From assembly GCA_905202605.1 (NCBI GenBank), contig CAJKSU010000103.1, positions 1 through 9,721 of the forward strand: a stretch of DNA of 9,721 bases, written 5' to 3'. Made by a program: the position numbers and the translations under genes. Shown here piece by piece: positions 1-6,031 of this stretch. Position 1 is the stretch's first letter. Each line of letters opens with the position of its first letter. The stretch is from an uncultured Eubacteriales bacterium (GTDB taxonomy: Bacteria > Bacillota > Clostridia > Oscillospirales > Oscillospiraceae). The notes beneath the pieces were generated by a model that ran no database searches, was not told the origin of the DNA, and saw only the letters and a program-made list of their open reading frames with translations.

Positions 1-173
1 CACGTCCCAGGCTTCAAGTGGCTTATTAAATCTGTGTGCTCCTTCGAACATGTGATGCCGATGAAATGCCATATAACATGATGTAACACAGTGTAAGAGA
101 TAGCGTGCCAAGCAGGAAAGAGCGAGAGGATTGCCCCCTCGCCCTTTTTCATATCGTCAGTAAATTCATGAAA
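1..173. other. Left-edge intergenic sequence
   Basis: I see no recognisable gene here. One plus-strand frame is open from base 1 to a TGA at 79-81 and could be the last residues of a protein that begins outside the window, but the translation resembles nothing I know. The only clear structure is the terminator-like hairpin at 120-149, which sits beyond the stop codon of the minus-strand regulator. Confidence 0.4.
120..149 (+). terminator. Probable rho-independent terminator
   Basis: GCGAGAGG (122-129) pairs with CCCCTCGC (135-142) with one A-C mismatch and a five-base loop. It is followed by TTTTT at 145-149 on the plus strand. On the minus strand the same hairpin is followed only by TCTTTCC, so it fits best as the terminator of a plus-strand gene that ends at or before the left edge. 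It may also end the PucR-type gene, whose stop is about 30 bases away. Confidence 0.55.
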
Positions 174-1340
174 TCAGAAAATTGAGCTGCTGAGGGTATC
201 CATCTTCAAAAACTCTCCCAGCAGGAACAGTGCGTGGTTCACCTCGGCCTCCGTGGAGGTCAGCTCGCATATTTTCTTGAGCCGGTAACGGATGGTATTG
301 GGATGCTGCTGCATTTCCTCCGCGGTATCCGGAATGCTGTAGCCGTTCCGGGCGTATACCTCCAGAGTTTCCAGCAGGCAGCCCGACGAGCTTTCCCGGT
401 CATAGGCCTCCAGCACCTCCATCATATGATGCATCACCGCCCGCGTGGTCTTGTCCCGCACCAGTGGGAATATACACTGATACAGCCGCAGATCCTCCAT
501 GGTGGAAAGCTGCCGGCCGCTGCGGAGGCTGTAGAGCAGGGCGTCAAAGGCATCGCGGATGACCCGGTCAAAGTCCGTGGAGCGCTGCTGCAGCGTTCCC
601 ACCCCGAAGTGCAGCTCCGGCAGATCCATGCCCAAGCCGGAAAACAGCTCCAGAAGCTCCTTTCCAACGCTTGCTATCGGCACCGGCTGGGTATAGTTCA
701 GCAGCACGAAAAAGCCCCGTCGGAATTGCAGAAAACGATAGTTGGAGGTGATCCTGCGGCTGCTGCGCAGCTGCAGAACGTTCCGCAGTCCGGCACTCCA
801 ATCGGAGGTCATATTCTCGGAATGGACGTAGGCGGCGCACATATATTTCTTCCGGTTTGGATTCATCTGGGCGCAGAGATGCTCTATGCCATAGCCCTCG
901 GCGGTTCCCTGCAAAATCTTGAACAGCGGCTCCTCATACATGGAAAACTCCTGCCGGAGGCGCATATTGTCGCTGATGGTCAGGATCACGTCCTCAATAT
1001 ACAGTCCTTCAAAGCGGAGAATCGGAAAGCTGTGACTCCGGGCCAGCTCCAGCACCGGCTCGGGAAAGTCCTGATAATACACGGATTTATAGGCCAGCCC
1101 AGCTGCCCCCAGCTGAATCAGCTGCCCCACCACCCGGTACAGCGCCTCCGGATCGTCCTTGACGAAATACAGGGTGGAGATGATAAAATCACCCAGATAA
1201 TAGTCCTTGGGACGGGGCTGCTGCAGGCTGTCGTATTCCAGGAGCACTACATCCTTCAGGGGCTTTTCCAGTCCGGCCTCCCCAGTTTGGGCGACTATGG
1301 GCTGCAAAGACTCGATATTCAAAAGTTCACGAATCAGCAT
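174..1340 (-). CDS. PucR/CdaR-type transcriptional regulator
   Basis: A predicted cytoplasmic DNA-binding regulator of 388 aa. Residues 1-120 match the PucR N-terminal domain pattern, opening MLIRELLNIE and running through DYYLGDFIISTLYF and the GLAYKS segment. The middle (about 150-290) is the linker/GGDEF-like region seen in this family. Residues 320-380 hold the C-terminal helix-turn-helix, with the typical core NTIRYRLKKICEL at 348-360. An in-frame ATG lies 18 bases upstream at 1358, but I chose 1340 because AGGAGTG (1347-1353 on the minus strand) is well spaced for it and the family normally starts at MLIREL. Relatives control purine, amino-acid or sugar-acid catabolism, and the target here cannot be told from context. 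It is transcribed divergently from the kinase operon, so the shared intergenic region could carry operators for both. The family call is secure; the ligand and regulon are unknown. Confidence 0.9.
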   Translation of the reverse strand: MLIRELLNIESLQPIVAQTGEAGLEKPLKDVVLLEYDSLQQPRPKDYYLGDFIISTLYFVKDDPEALYRVVGQLIQLGAAGLAYKSVYYQDFPEPVLELARSHSFPILRFEGLYIEDVILTISDNMRLRQEFSMYEEPLFKILQGTAEGYGIEHLCAQMNPNRKKYMCAAYVHSENMTSDWSAGLRNVLQLRSSRRITSNYRFLQFRRGFFVLLNYTQPVPIASVGKELLELFSGLGMDLPELHFGVGTLQQRSTDFDRVIRDAFDALLYSLRSGRQLSTMEDLRLYQCIFPLVRDKTTRAVMHHMMEVLEAYDRESSSGCLLETLEVYARNGYSIPDTAEEMQQHPNTIRYRLKKICELTSTEAEVNHALFLLGEFLKMDTLSSSIF

Positions 1341-1431
1341 AAGCTTCACTCCTGTCATTACTGAGAAAACCGGGGCGCATATCGCTCCGTTCTTCCTGCT
1401 TCATCTTATCATACCGTTTCGGAGCTCTTCC

Positions 1432-1445
1432 TTGATTATAATCAA
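1432..1445. promoter_or_regulatory. Perfect palindrome, candidate operator for the PucR-type gene
   Basis: TTGATTATAATCAA is an exact 14-bp palindrome 91 bases upstream of the regulator start. It contains TATAAT on both strands, so it could overlap a -10 box. I could not find a good -35 partner for the minus strand. Autoregulation by the adjacent PucR-type protein is an inference. Confidence 0.35.
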
Positions 1446-1469
1446 TATGCAGTAAATCTTCCGAAAAAA

Positions 1470-1497
1470 TACAAATATCGTTGTATGATTTACAAAT
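1470..1497. repeat. 21-bp-spaced direct repeat TACAAAT
   Basis: TACAAAT occurs at 1470-1476 and again at 1491-1497, exactly 21 bp apart, in the divergent intergenic region. LytTR regulators bind direct repeats spaced two helical turns apart, so this could be a site for the regulator encoded in the operon. The heptamer itself does not match the published AgrA-type consensus well, so the assignment is weak. Confidence 0.25.
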
Positions 1498-1584
1498 CGA
1501 ACAAGGTTCATTATGGTATTTATGTGAATTAATTGTATAATTTTTTAATATTTTGCTGGATGTTTGTGCAGAATAAAAAATAAG

Positions 1585-1613
1585 TTTACAACCATGGAGA
1601 AATATGAGATAAT
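1585..1613 (+). promoter_or_regulatory. Sigma-A promoter of the kinase operon
   Basis: TTTACA (1585-1590), a 17-bp spacer and GATAAT (1608-1613) form a strong vegetative promoter. Transcription would start near 1620, leaving a short leader of about 25 bases before the first kinase. A sequence close to the AgrA-type half site, TAAGTTTAC (1581-1589), overlaps the -35, and a weaker one, GATGTTTGT (1559-1567), lies 22 bp upstream. This would suit feedback by the LytTR regulator but is not proven. Confidence 0.75.
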
Positions 1614-1645
1614 AGAGTGGAAATTGGATGGAAGGAGAGCATCAT

Positions 1646-2923
1646 ATGAATATCGTTCTGATGGACATTCTCACCGTCCTGCCCCAGAACCTTCTGGCGG
1701 CGTACTTTTTCACAAAGTTCATTGATGCAAAGCGTCCCCGGCTCTGCATGGCTCTGATCGCGCTGGGGAGCTTTCTCAGCTATATGTTCACCGGCTATGT
1801 GGTCACGGATATTACGCCCCTGCGGCTGCTGCTGACCGACGGAATCCAGCTGCTTGTGATCGTGCTGATGCGGCGCAGGCCGCTGATCCAGTGCTTCCTC
1901 TACTATATCATTACCCTGGTCGCTATGGTGATGGCGGAGATGCCCATGGATCTGGTGCTGATGCACTACTATCCCGGCTTCCACAGCATCGCCGACATTG
2001 CCCCCATGTATCTGCTGGTGTGGCGGACGGGGTATCTGCTGCTGTTTACCATGGGCTACCTGATCCCCTATGTGCTGCTCCAGCGGCATTACCACACCCT
2101 CAAGGGCGACGGAAGCATCCGCTATGTGCCGTTTCTGGCGGTGCAGACGATCCTTCTGGTGCTGCCGCTGACCATTTTGCAGGCCAACATGGCGCATTTT
2201 TCCCAGTGGTGGGGCATGGCGCTTGCCTACATCGGCGCGAACCTGCTGCTGGATCTGCTGCTGGTGCAGACCTTCCGGCGCATGAGCAAGGCGCATGCTC
2301 TGGAGCAGCGCCAGCAGGAGGAAAACGCCATGGTGCAGATGCAGATGGACTACTATCAGCAGTTTCAGGACAACGCCCGCGCCCTGCGTCAGGTGCGCCA
2401 CGACATGAAGAATCAGCTGACCACGCTCTCCCTTCTGCTGGAGCAGGGGGAGCTTGACACCGTGCGGGAGCAGATTTCCGCCATCACTGCCGCCCTTGCC
2501 CGCACCGGCAGGCAGGGAACGGACAATCCCATGGTGGATGCGGTGATCCACTCCAAGGAAGCCATCTGTCAGGAGGAGGGCATTGCGCTGACCGTTCAGG
2601 GCAGACTGGTGGGGGATCTCGGCTCCGGCGAGGTGCAGCTTTGCAGCATCGCCGCCATGCTGCTGGATCACGCCATTGAGGTCTGCCGTAAGGTTCCGCC
2701 GGAGATGCAGCCGGTAATTCTGCTTTCGGTGGTGCAGGAGCAGCCCCTGATTCTCGCCCTTCGCTATCCTTTATCGGAAGCAATGGAGGAGGAGACGGCG
2801 CAGCTGGAAGCCCGGCTCCGTGCGGGCGGCTATTCCGGCACGGTTTCCGGTACAGGGACAGCAGGACAGTATGAAATCACCCTGACCTTTGCCCCTCAGC
2901 ACCCCAACGTGGCCTTATCCTAG
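1646..2923 (+). CDS. Membrane histidine kinase, HPK10/AgrC-like, with phosphoacceptor His but degenerate ATP-binding domain
   Basis: A 425-aa paralogue of the next gene. The start at 1646 is chosen over the ATG at 1628 because AAGGAG (1632-1637) is correctly spaced for it and MNIVLMDILT aligns with the N-terminus of its neighbour. Residues 1 to about 211 contain six or seven hydrophobic segments. A basic turn (TFRRM) leads into a helix rich in Q and E, then the dimerisation/phosphoacceptor helix with RHDMKNQL, the HDxxN motif with His252 (codon 2399-2401). The kinase half is broken. The N box reads MLLDHAIE, with His342 (codon 2669-2671) where the metal-binding Asn should be. Beyond residue 375 there is no recognisable GxGL box or ATP lid, only an EEETAQLEARL stretch and a short strand-like tail. 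It can probably be phosphorylated but not bind ATP. The frame shows no stop or frameshift, so this is not simple decay. Confidence 0.88.
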   Translation: MNIVLMDILTVLPQNLLAAYFFTKFIDAKRPRLCMALIALGSFLSYMFTGYVVTDITPLRLLLTDGIQLLVIVLMRRRPLIQCFLYYIITLVAMVMAEMPMDLVLMHYYPGFHSIADIAPMYLLVWRTGYLLLFTMGYLIPYVLLQRHYHTLKGDGSIRYVPFLAVQTILLVLPLTILQANMAHFSQWWGMALAYIGANLLLDLLLVQTFRRMSKAHALEQRQQEENAMVQMQMDYYQQFQDNARALRQVRHDMKNQLTTLSLLLEQGELDTVREQISAITAALARTGRQGTDNPMVDAVIHSKEAICQEEGIALTVQGRLVGDLGSGEVQLCSIAAMLLDHAIEVCRKVPPEMQPVILLSVVQEQPLILALRYPLSEAMEEETAQLEARLRAGGYSGTVSGTGTAGQYEITLTFAPQHPNVALS

Positions 2924-2952
2924 CATACTGCGCCATAAATAACACAAATGAA

Positions 2953-2986
2953 TGTCGTTTTGGTTGTTTTTTATACCAAAACGGTA
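2953..2986 (+). promoter_or_regulatory. Intercistronic hairpin between the two kinase genes
   Basis: CGTTTTGGT (2956-2964) pairs perfectly with ACCAAAACG (2975-2983), and three more weak pairs extend the base. The ten-base loop contains TTTTTT. No T-run follows the stem, so it is not a standard terminator. Sitting in the 88-base gap, it could alter transcript stability or the ratio of the two kinases. Confidence 0.55.
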
Positions 2987-3011
2987 GTTCGGACGCCGGG
3001 AGGTATATACA

Positions 3012-4340
3012 ATGGAAATCATGATCGCAGATGTTCTGACCACGGTGATCCAGCTGGTAATGGCGGGCATCATCATGGCGCGGTTCATCGAAACCCGGCG
3101 TACGGTGCTGTTTACAGTCCTCATGACGGTGATGGAGGGGTTTGTGTACTGGTATTTCAGCTACGTCATGCCCGGCGCCGCCACGCTGAAAAGCGGCCTG
3201 ACGGTACTGATTCAGCTGCTGCTGATTTTGTTGTTCCGGCGGATTCCGGTGCTGCCCTCGGTGCTGTATATGGCGGTGTACATGATCGCCATTATGGTCA
3301 CGGAGGTTCCCATCGACCTGATGGTGCTCTATTTCAACCCCAGCTTCCGCAGGATCACGGATCTCAGCCTGTCGTGGCTGCTGGCGACCCGGATCGCCTA
3401 TCTTCCCTTTTATGCCATTTCCCTGCTGATTCCCTACTATCTCTGCAAGCGGCTGATTCAGAAGCAGGCTATGCGTGGCTCCGGGCGGTATCTGCCCTTT
3501 TTGGCGGTACAGGCCTTTATGGTGATGCTGCCGGTGTGGATGGGGCTGGACGCGCTGGGTACTAATCCGATGCTGCCCCTGCTGTGCATGTTCTATCTGG
3601 TGGTGAACCTGCTGCTGGACTTTCTGCTCATCTGGACATTCCGGCGAATGGATCAGGCCTATGCACTGGAGCAGCAGAGCCGGGAATCCCGGCAGATTCT
3701 ACAGGCGCAGTCGGATTATTACCGGCAGATGCGGGACAACGCCCACGCCCTCTCCCAGATTCGGAGTGAAATGCGCATTCAGCTTCAGGTGCTGCAAACG
3801 GAGCTGGATCAGGGGGACTATGCGCTGGTGCAGAGCCAGCTGGCGGAGTTCCGGGAAAACGTCAACCGCACCGGACGGAAGCACTATACCGGCTCCAACG
3901 TGGTGGACGCAGTCATCGAGGCCAAGGTAGGCATATGCCACCGGCAGGCCATTTCCCTCCATCTGGAGGGAAGCATCCCCGCAGATATCGGGGTAGAGCC
4001 GATTCATCTTTGCTCTGTGGTGGGAAATCTTCTGGACAACGCCATTCACGCCGTGGAGCAGCTTCCTCCGGACATCCCCAGAGATATCTGGTTCCATGCG
4101 TCCTACAAGGGCGGGCGGCTGATCTTCATCTGTGAAAACACTGCAAAGCCCGGCACCGCCGTCCCGCGAAAAACGCCGGGGCTGGACATGGAGCATGGCT
4201 GGGGACTAAACATTTTAGAGCGCATCGCTCTGGATTACAGCGGTCAGATGGAGATCGAAAATCCGGAGGGACGGGTGCGTATCCTCCTCTGGATGATCCC
4301 TAAGGAACACTTGCAGGAAGGGGCAGAGCATACCGCATGA
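3012..4340 (+). CDS. Membrane histidine kinase, HPK10/AgrC-like, lacking the phosphoacceptor His but with intact ATP-binding boxes
   Basis: A 442-aa paralogue of the preceding gene, with the same order of membrane segments (about 1-211), Q/E-rich helix, phosphoacceptor helix and GHKL ATPase domain. GGGAGG at 2998-3003 supports the start. The helix that should carry HDxxN reads RSEMRIQL: Ser252 (codon 3765-3767) replaces His and Ile256 replaces Asn, at the same residue number as His252 of its neighbour. The ATPase side is well kept, with N box GNLLDNAIHAVEQ (Asn339, Asn343), a G1-like FICENTAKP (372-380) and a G2 box HGWGLNILERIALDYSG (395-411). The expected biochemistry is an active ATP-binding domain with no site of its own to phosphorylate, so it would have to phosphorylate a partner. 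Its stop overlaps the regulator start (ATGA, 4337-4340), implying translational coupling. Domain calls are firm; the heterodimer role is inferred. Confidence 0.9.
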   Translation: MEIMIADVLTTVIQLVMAGIIMARFIETRRTVLFTVLMTVMEGFVYWYFSYVMPGAATLKSGLTVLIQLLLILLFRRIPVLPSVLYMAVYMIAIMVTEVPIDLMVLYFNPSFRRITDLSLSWLLATRIAYLPFYAISLLIPYYLCKRLIQKQAMRGSGRYLPFLAVQAFMVMLPVWMGLDALGTNPMLPLLCMFYLVVNLLLDFLLIWTFRRMDQAYALEQQSRESRQILQAQSDYYRQMRDNAHALSQIRSEMRIQLQVLQTELDQGDYALVQSQLAEFRENVNRTGRKHYTGSNVVDAVIEAKVGICHRQAISLHLEGSIPADIGVEPIHLCSVVGNLLDNAIHAVEQLPPDIPRDIWFHASYKGGRLIFICENTAKPGTAVPRKTPGLDMEHGWGLNILERIALDYSGQMEIENPEGRVRILLWMIPKEHLQEGAEHTA

Positions 4341-5065
4341 AACAGATTCTTACCATCTATCTGCTGGACGATGATCCGATCATTTTAAAGTCCACCGGGC
4401 AGGCACTGGAGGAAAATCTCCGCCCGCTGCGGGTTCGGTTCGATATCCAGCTGGTGATGTTCAGCCAGCCGGAGGAGCTGCTCCGGCATTTGGAGCATGC
4501 CACCTCGCTGGAGCTGCTGCTGACGGACATTGACCTTGGAAGCAAGGAGCCCAGCGGCATCACCATTGCCCGTGAGGTGCGCCGGAAATTCCCCCAGTGC
4601 AGCATCATTTACCTCACCGCTTACCTCTCCTATGCCACGGATATCTATGAAACCCGCCCCCTGTACTTTATCCTCAAGGAGGAGGCACAGGAGCGGATGC
4701 CCCGTGCGGTAGAGCTGTTTTTAGAGGATCTGGAATCCCGCCGGGAGACGCTGACCGTCAGCGCCGGACGGGAGCAGCAGGTGCTGCGGCTTCGGGATAT
4801 CCTCTACTGCGAGCATCGGAGCCGGAAAACGGAAATTCACCTGACGGATAAGGTGGTCACGGTCAATGAGACGATCCCCGACATTATGGAGCAGCTGCCC
4901 GCCCGGCGGTTCTGCATGTGCCACCGGGGGTATATCGTCAGTCTGGGCGCAGTGAAATCCTACCGGCGGTTTGAGATCACGCTGCGCAGCGGTGAAGTGA
5001 TTCCCATCAGCCGTTCCCGGTACGAGGTGTTTCACCAGAGCTTTGTGGCGTATTTGGCGAGGTAG
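4337..5065 (+). CDS. LytTR-type response regulator (AgrA/VirR-like)
   Basis: A 242-aa cytoplasmic transcription factor. The receiver domain occupies about 5-130. It shows the acidic cluster DDD at 11-13, the likely phosphoacceptor Asp64 in LLLTDIDLG, Thr94 in YLTAY and Lys114 in YFILKEE. The LytTR DNA-binding domain occupies about 138-240, with the typical HRGYIVSL and a final SRSRYEVFHQSFVAYL. It is read from an ATGA overlap with the kinase gene upstream and is the evident partner of the two kinases. Phosphate would pass from ATP bound by the second kinase to His252 of the first and then to Asp64; this is a model, not something the sequence proves. LytTR proteins bind paired direct repeats about 21 bp apart, and weak candidates lie upstream of the operon. 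The length is normal for the family and no key residue is missing. Confidence 0.92.
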   Translation: MKQILTIYLLDDDPIILKSTGQALEENLRPLRVRFDIQLVMFSQPEELLRHLEHATSLELLLTDIDLGSKEPSGITIAREVRRKFPQCSIIYLTAYLSYATDIYETRPLYFILKEEAQERMPRAVELFLEDLESRRETLTVSAGREQQVLRLRDILYCEHRSRKTEIHLTDKVVTVNETIPDIMEQLPARRFCMCHRGYIVSLGAVKSYRRFEITLRSGEVIPISRSRYEVFHQSFVAYLAR

Positions 5066-5070
5066 AATAA

Positions 5071-5235
5071 GGGAACCCCTCCGGCAAAATCGGAGATTTT
5101 GCCACCTCCCGCGTCGTCGAAAAGTCCGTGAACTCCGTTTCCGCCTTTGGGGCGAAAAGCTCCGTTCACTCCCTTTCTCCTCCTTTCCCCACCGAACCCG
5201 CTGACGCTGGGCTTCGGCGGGGACCCCAATTGGGG
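5071..5235. repeat. Modular intergenic repeat, copy 1
   Basis: Begins GGGAACCCCTC, followed by a hairpin of GGCAAAAT (5083-5090) and ATTTTGCC (5096-5103). A 91-base block at 5108-5198 matches 5429-5519 with a single mismatch (C against T). A 34-base tail at 5202-5235 ends in the palindrome CCCCAATTGGGG and is identical to 5581-5614. The first hairpin lies just after the regulator stop and may help terminate the operon, although no T-run follows it. Confidence 0.8.
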
Positions 5236-5272
5236 AAACTTATGGGGTGCGCTTCATGTCTCCCCCTGTAAG

Positions 5273-5302
5273 GGGAGATGTCGGCTGCGCCGACAGAGGG
5301 GT
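5273..5302. repeat. 30-bp repeat with hairpin, inverted copy at 9675-9704
   Basis: This 30-base segment contains the hairpin GTCGGC-TGC-GCCGAC and is an exact reverse complement of 9675-9704 near the right edge of the window. Just before it, TCTCCCC and GGGGAGA form another stem. It is one of the interchangeable hairpin modules of the intergenic repeat family. Confidence 0.75.
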
Positions 5303-5341
5303 GTGCAGAGAGAAATTCTCCCATCCCCAACAATCAATAAG

Positions 5342-5381
5342 AAACGGCGTGCCGCAGGAAAGCTTGCAGCACGCCGTTTTT
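5342..5381 (+). terminator. Strong rho-independent terminator
   Basis: AAACGGCGTGC (5342-5352) pairs perfectly with GCACGCCGTTT (5369-5379) over 11 bp, with a 16-base loop that has weak internal pairing, and runs into TTTTT (5377-5381). The nearest plus-strand gene is the LytTR regulator, which ends 276 bases upstream. It is either a distant operon terminator or the end of an unrecognised short transcript. Confidence 0.7.
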
Positions 5382-5428
5382 GCGTATTGGGGTGGGGCGG
5401 GATACCCCCTTGTCACTTCGTGATATTC

Positions 5429-5614
5429 CCCGCGTCGTCGAAAAGTCCGTGAACTCCGTTTCCGCCTTTGGGGCGAAAAGCTCCGTTCACTTCCTTTCTC
5501 CTCCTTTCCCCACCGAACCAAGTAGCGCAGCCGTCAGCAGCTTTGCTGCGCTACGGATGCGGCATACCCCTTGCGGGTACTGACGCTGGGCTTCGGCGGG
5601 GACCCCAATTGGGG
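5429..5614. repeat. Modular intergenic repeat, copy 2, with a 61-bp insert
   Basis: Bases 5429-5519 repeat 5108-5198 (90 of 91 identical) and 5581-5614 repeat 5202-5235 exactly. Copy 1 has three bases between the blocks, whereas this copy has 61 (5520-5580). The insert includes a perfect 10-bp inverted repeat, GTAGCGCAGC (5522-5531) with GCTGCGCTAC (5545-5554). Confidence 0.8.
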
Positions 5615-5653
5615 GGAGCTTTCGGCACGCACCTGCCAAAGTCTCCCCAGTCT

Positions 5654-5686
5654 GAACAATGTTCGGCGGCGTTGTCACAATGTGAC
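5654..5686. promoter_or_regulatory. Two palindromes with a shared ACAATGT core, 21 bp apart
   Basis: GAACAATGTTC (5654-5664) and GTCACAATGTGAC (5674-5686) are both perfect palindromes around a central A and share the core ACAATGT. Their centres, 5659 and 5680, are 21 bp apart, about two helical turns. This looks like a tandem binding site for a dimeric repressor or activator. No promoter is visible immediately beside it, so its target is unknown. Confidence 0.4.
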
Positions 5687-5697
5687 GCTGTGTAGAA

Positions 5698-5865
5698 TTA
5701 AGGCAGCACCGCACAAATGCGTCTGCGGATTTTGACGGATCTTTTTCGCCAGAAATTCGTTTGTAAAACCTTGAAATACACAGAGTATTCCTGTGGTTTT
5801 ACACCTTTTTCTGACGAAAAATCTTTCGTCAGACTCTCTTGCCGATTTATGCGGTATTGCCTTAA
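5698..5865 (-). mobile_element. MITE-like element, copy 1 (160 bp plus TTAA flanks)
   Basis: The element spans 5702-5861, with ends GGCAGCACCGCACAAAT and ATTTATGCGGTATTGCC, flanked on both sides by TTAA (5698-5701 and 5862-5865). The reverse complement aligns without gaps to 7471-7630 at 137 of 160 positions by my count. It encodes no transposase. Inside are nested hairpins, including CTGACGAAA with TTTCGTCAG and TGTAAAACC with GGTTTTACA. The matched ends, equal length and 4-bp flanking repeats fit a non-autonomous transposable element, but a structured RNA is also possible. Confidence 0.7.
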
Positions 5866-5886
5866 AACGAATCGCTTTGTAATTTC

Positions 5887-5914
5887 TCCTAAAATTTGCC
5901 CGTTTCTTTTAGGA
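5887..5914. repeat. Inverted repeat upstream of the SLH gene promoter
   Basis: TCCTAAAA (5887-5894) and TTTTAGGA (5907-5914) are perfect 8-bp arms separated by 12 bases, ending 26 bases before the -35 box of the SLH gene. It could be an operator or simply AT-rich chance. Confidence 0.3.
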
Positions 5915-5939
5915 ATTTCCACGATTTTACGTCTTGTGA

Positions 5940-5968
5940 TTGACTGCGCACCGTGGAGCAGCTAAAAT
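5940..5968 (+). promoter_or_regulatory. Sigma-A promoter of the LRR/SLH gene
   Basis: TTGACT (5940-5945), a 17-bp spacer and TAAAAT (5963-5968) form a strong vegetative promoter. Transcription would start near 5975, giving a leader of about 57 bases. Confidence 0.75.
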
Positions 5969-5979
5969 ATCAATATTAC

Positions 5980-6010
5980 GGCAGCGAACTACCCTCGTGA
6001 CCACGCTGCC
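5980..6010 (+). promoter_or_regulatory. Leader hairpin of the LRR/SLH gene
   Basis: GGCAGCG (5980-5986) pairs with CGCTGCC (6004-6010) near the predicted 5' end of the message, six bases before the ribosome binding site AAAAGGAG (6016-6023). A 5' stem of this kind often stabilises a transcript. It leaves the ribosome site unpaired. Confidence 0.4.
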
Positions 6011-6031
6011 CGATGAAAAGGAGAGAGTATT

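Larger units (their letters stand above)
5066..6031. other. Repeat-rich intergenic region
   Basis: This stretch of 966 bases has no supportable gene. Its open frames are fragments that cross repeats and lack ribosome binding sites. It holds, in order, a modular repeat with a hairpin, a palindromic CCCCAATTGGGG, an isolated terminator, a second copy of the modular repeat with a 61-base insert, two short palindromes, a MITE-like element, and the promoter of the SLH gene. Confidence 0.7.

Noticed and set aside
234..1364. 376-codon plus-strand open frame opposite the PucR-type gene
   Set aside because: It is antisense to a well-recognised protein, has no ribosome site or family resemblance, and is rich in His and Gln, as expected of an antisense frame.
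1586..2671. 361-codon minus-strand open frame opposite the first kinase
   Set aside because: The composition is dominated by His and Gln, it has no recognisable domain, and it lies opposite a clear kinase gene. It is a shadow frame.
2948..3565. 205-codon plus-strand frame beginning in the gap between the kinases, possibly a signal peptide gene
   Set aside because: Its first 20 or so codons cover the intercistronic hairpin and the rest is an out-of-frame reading of the second kinase. There is no ribosome site, so I do not think it is a peptide pheromone.
5147..5583. Several 70-100 codon frames over the intergenic repeats
   Set aside because: They run through repeat modules and a terminator and lack ribosome sites, and the two copies of the repeat give the same chance frame.
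5698..5965. Small ORFs inside the MITE-like elements, possibly a transposase remnant
   Set aside because: Frames in the two copies differ in start, stop and strand, and no transposase motif is visible. The conservation fits hairpins better than protein.
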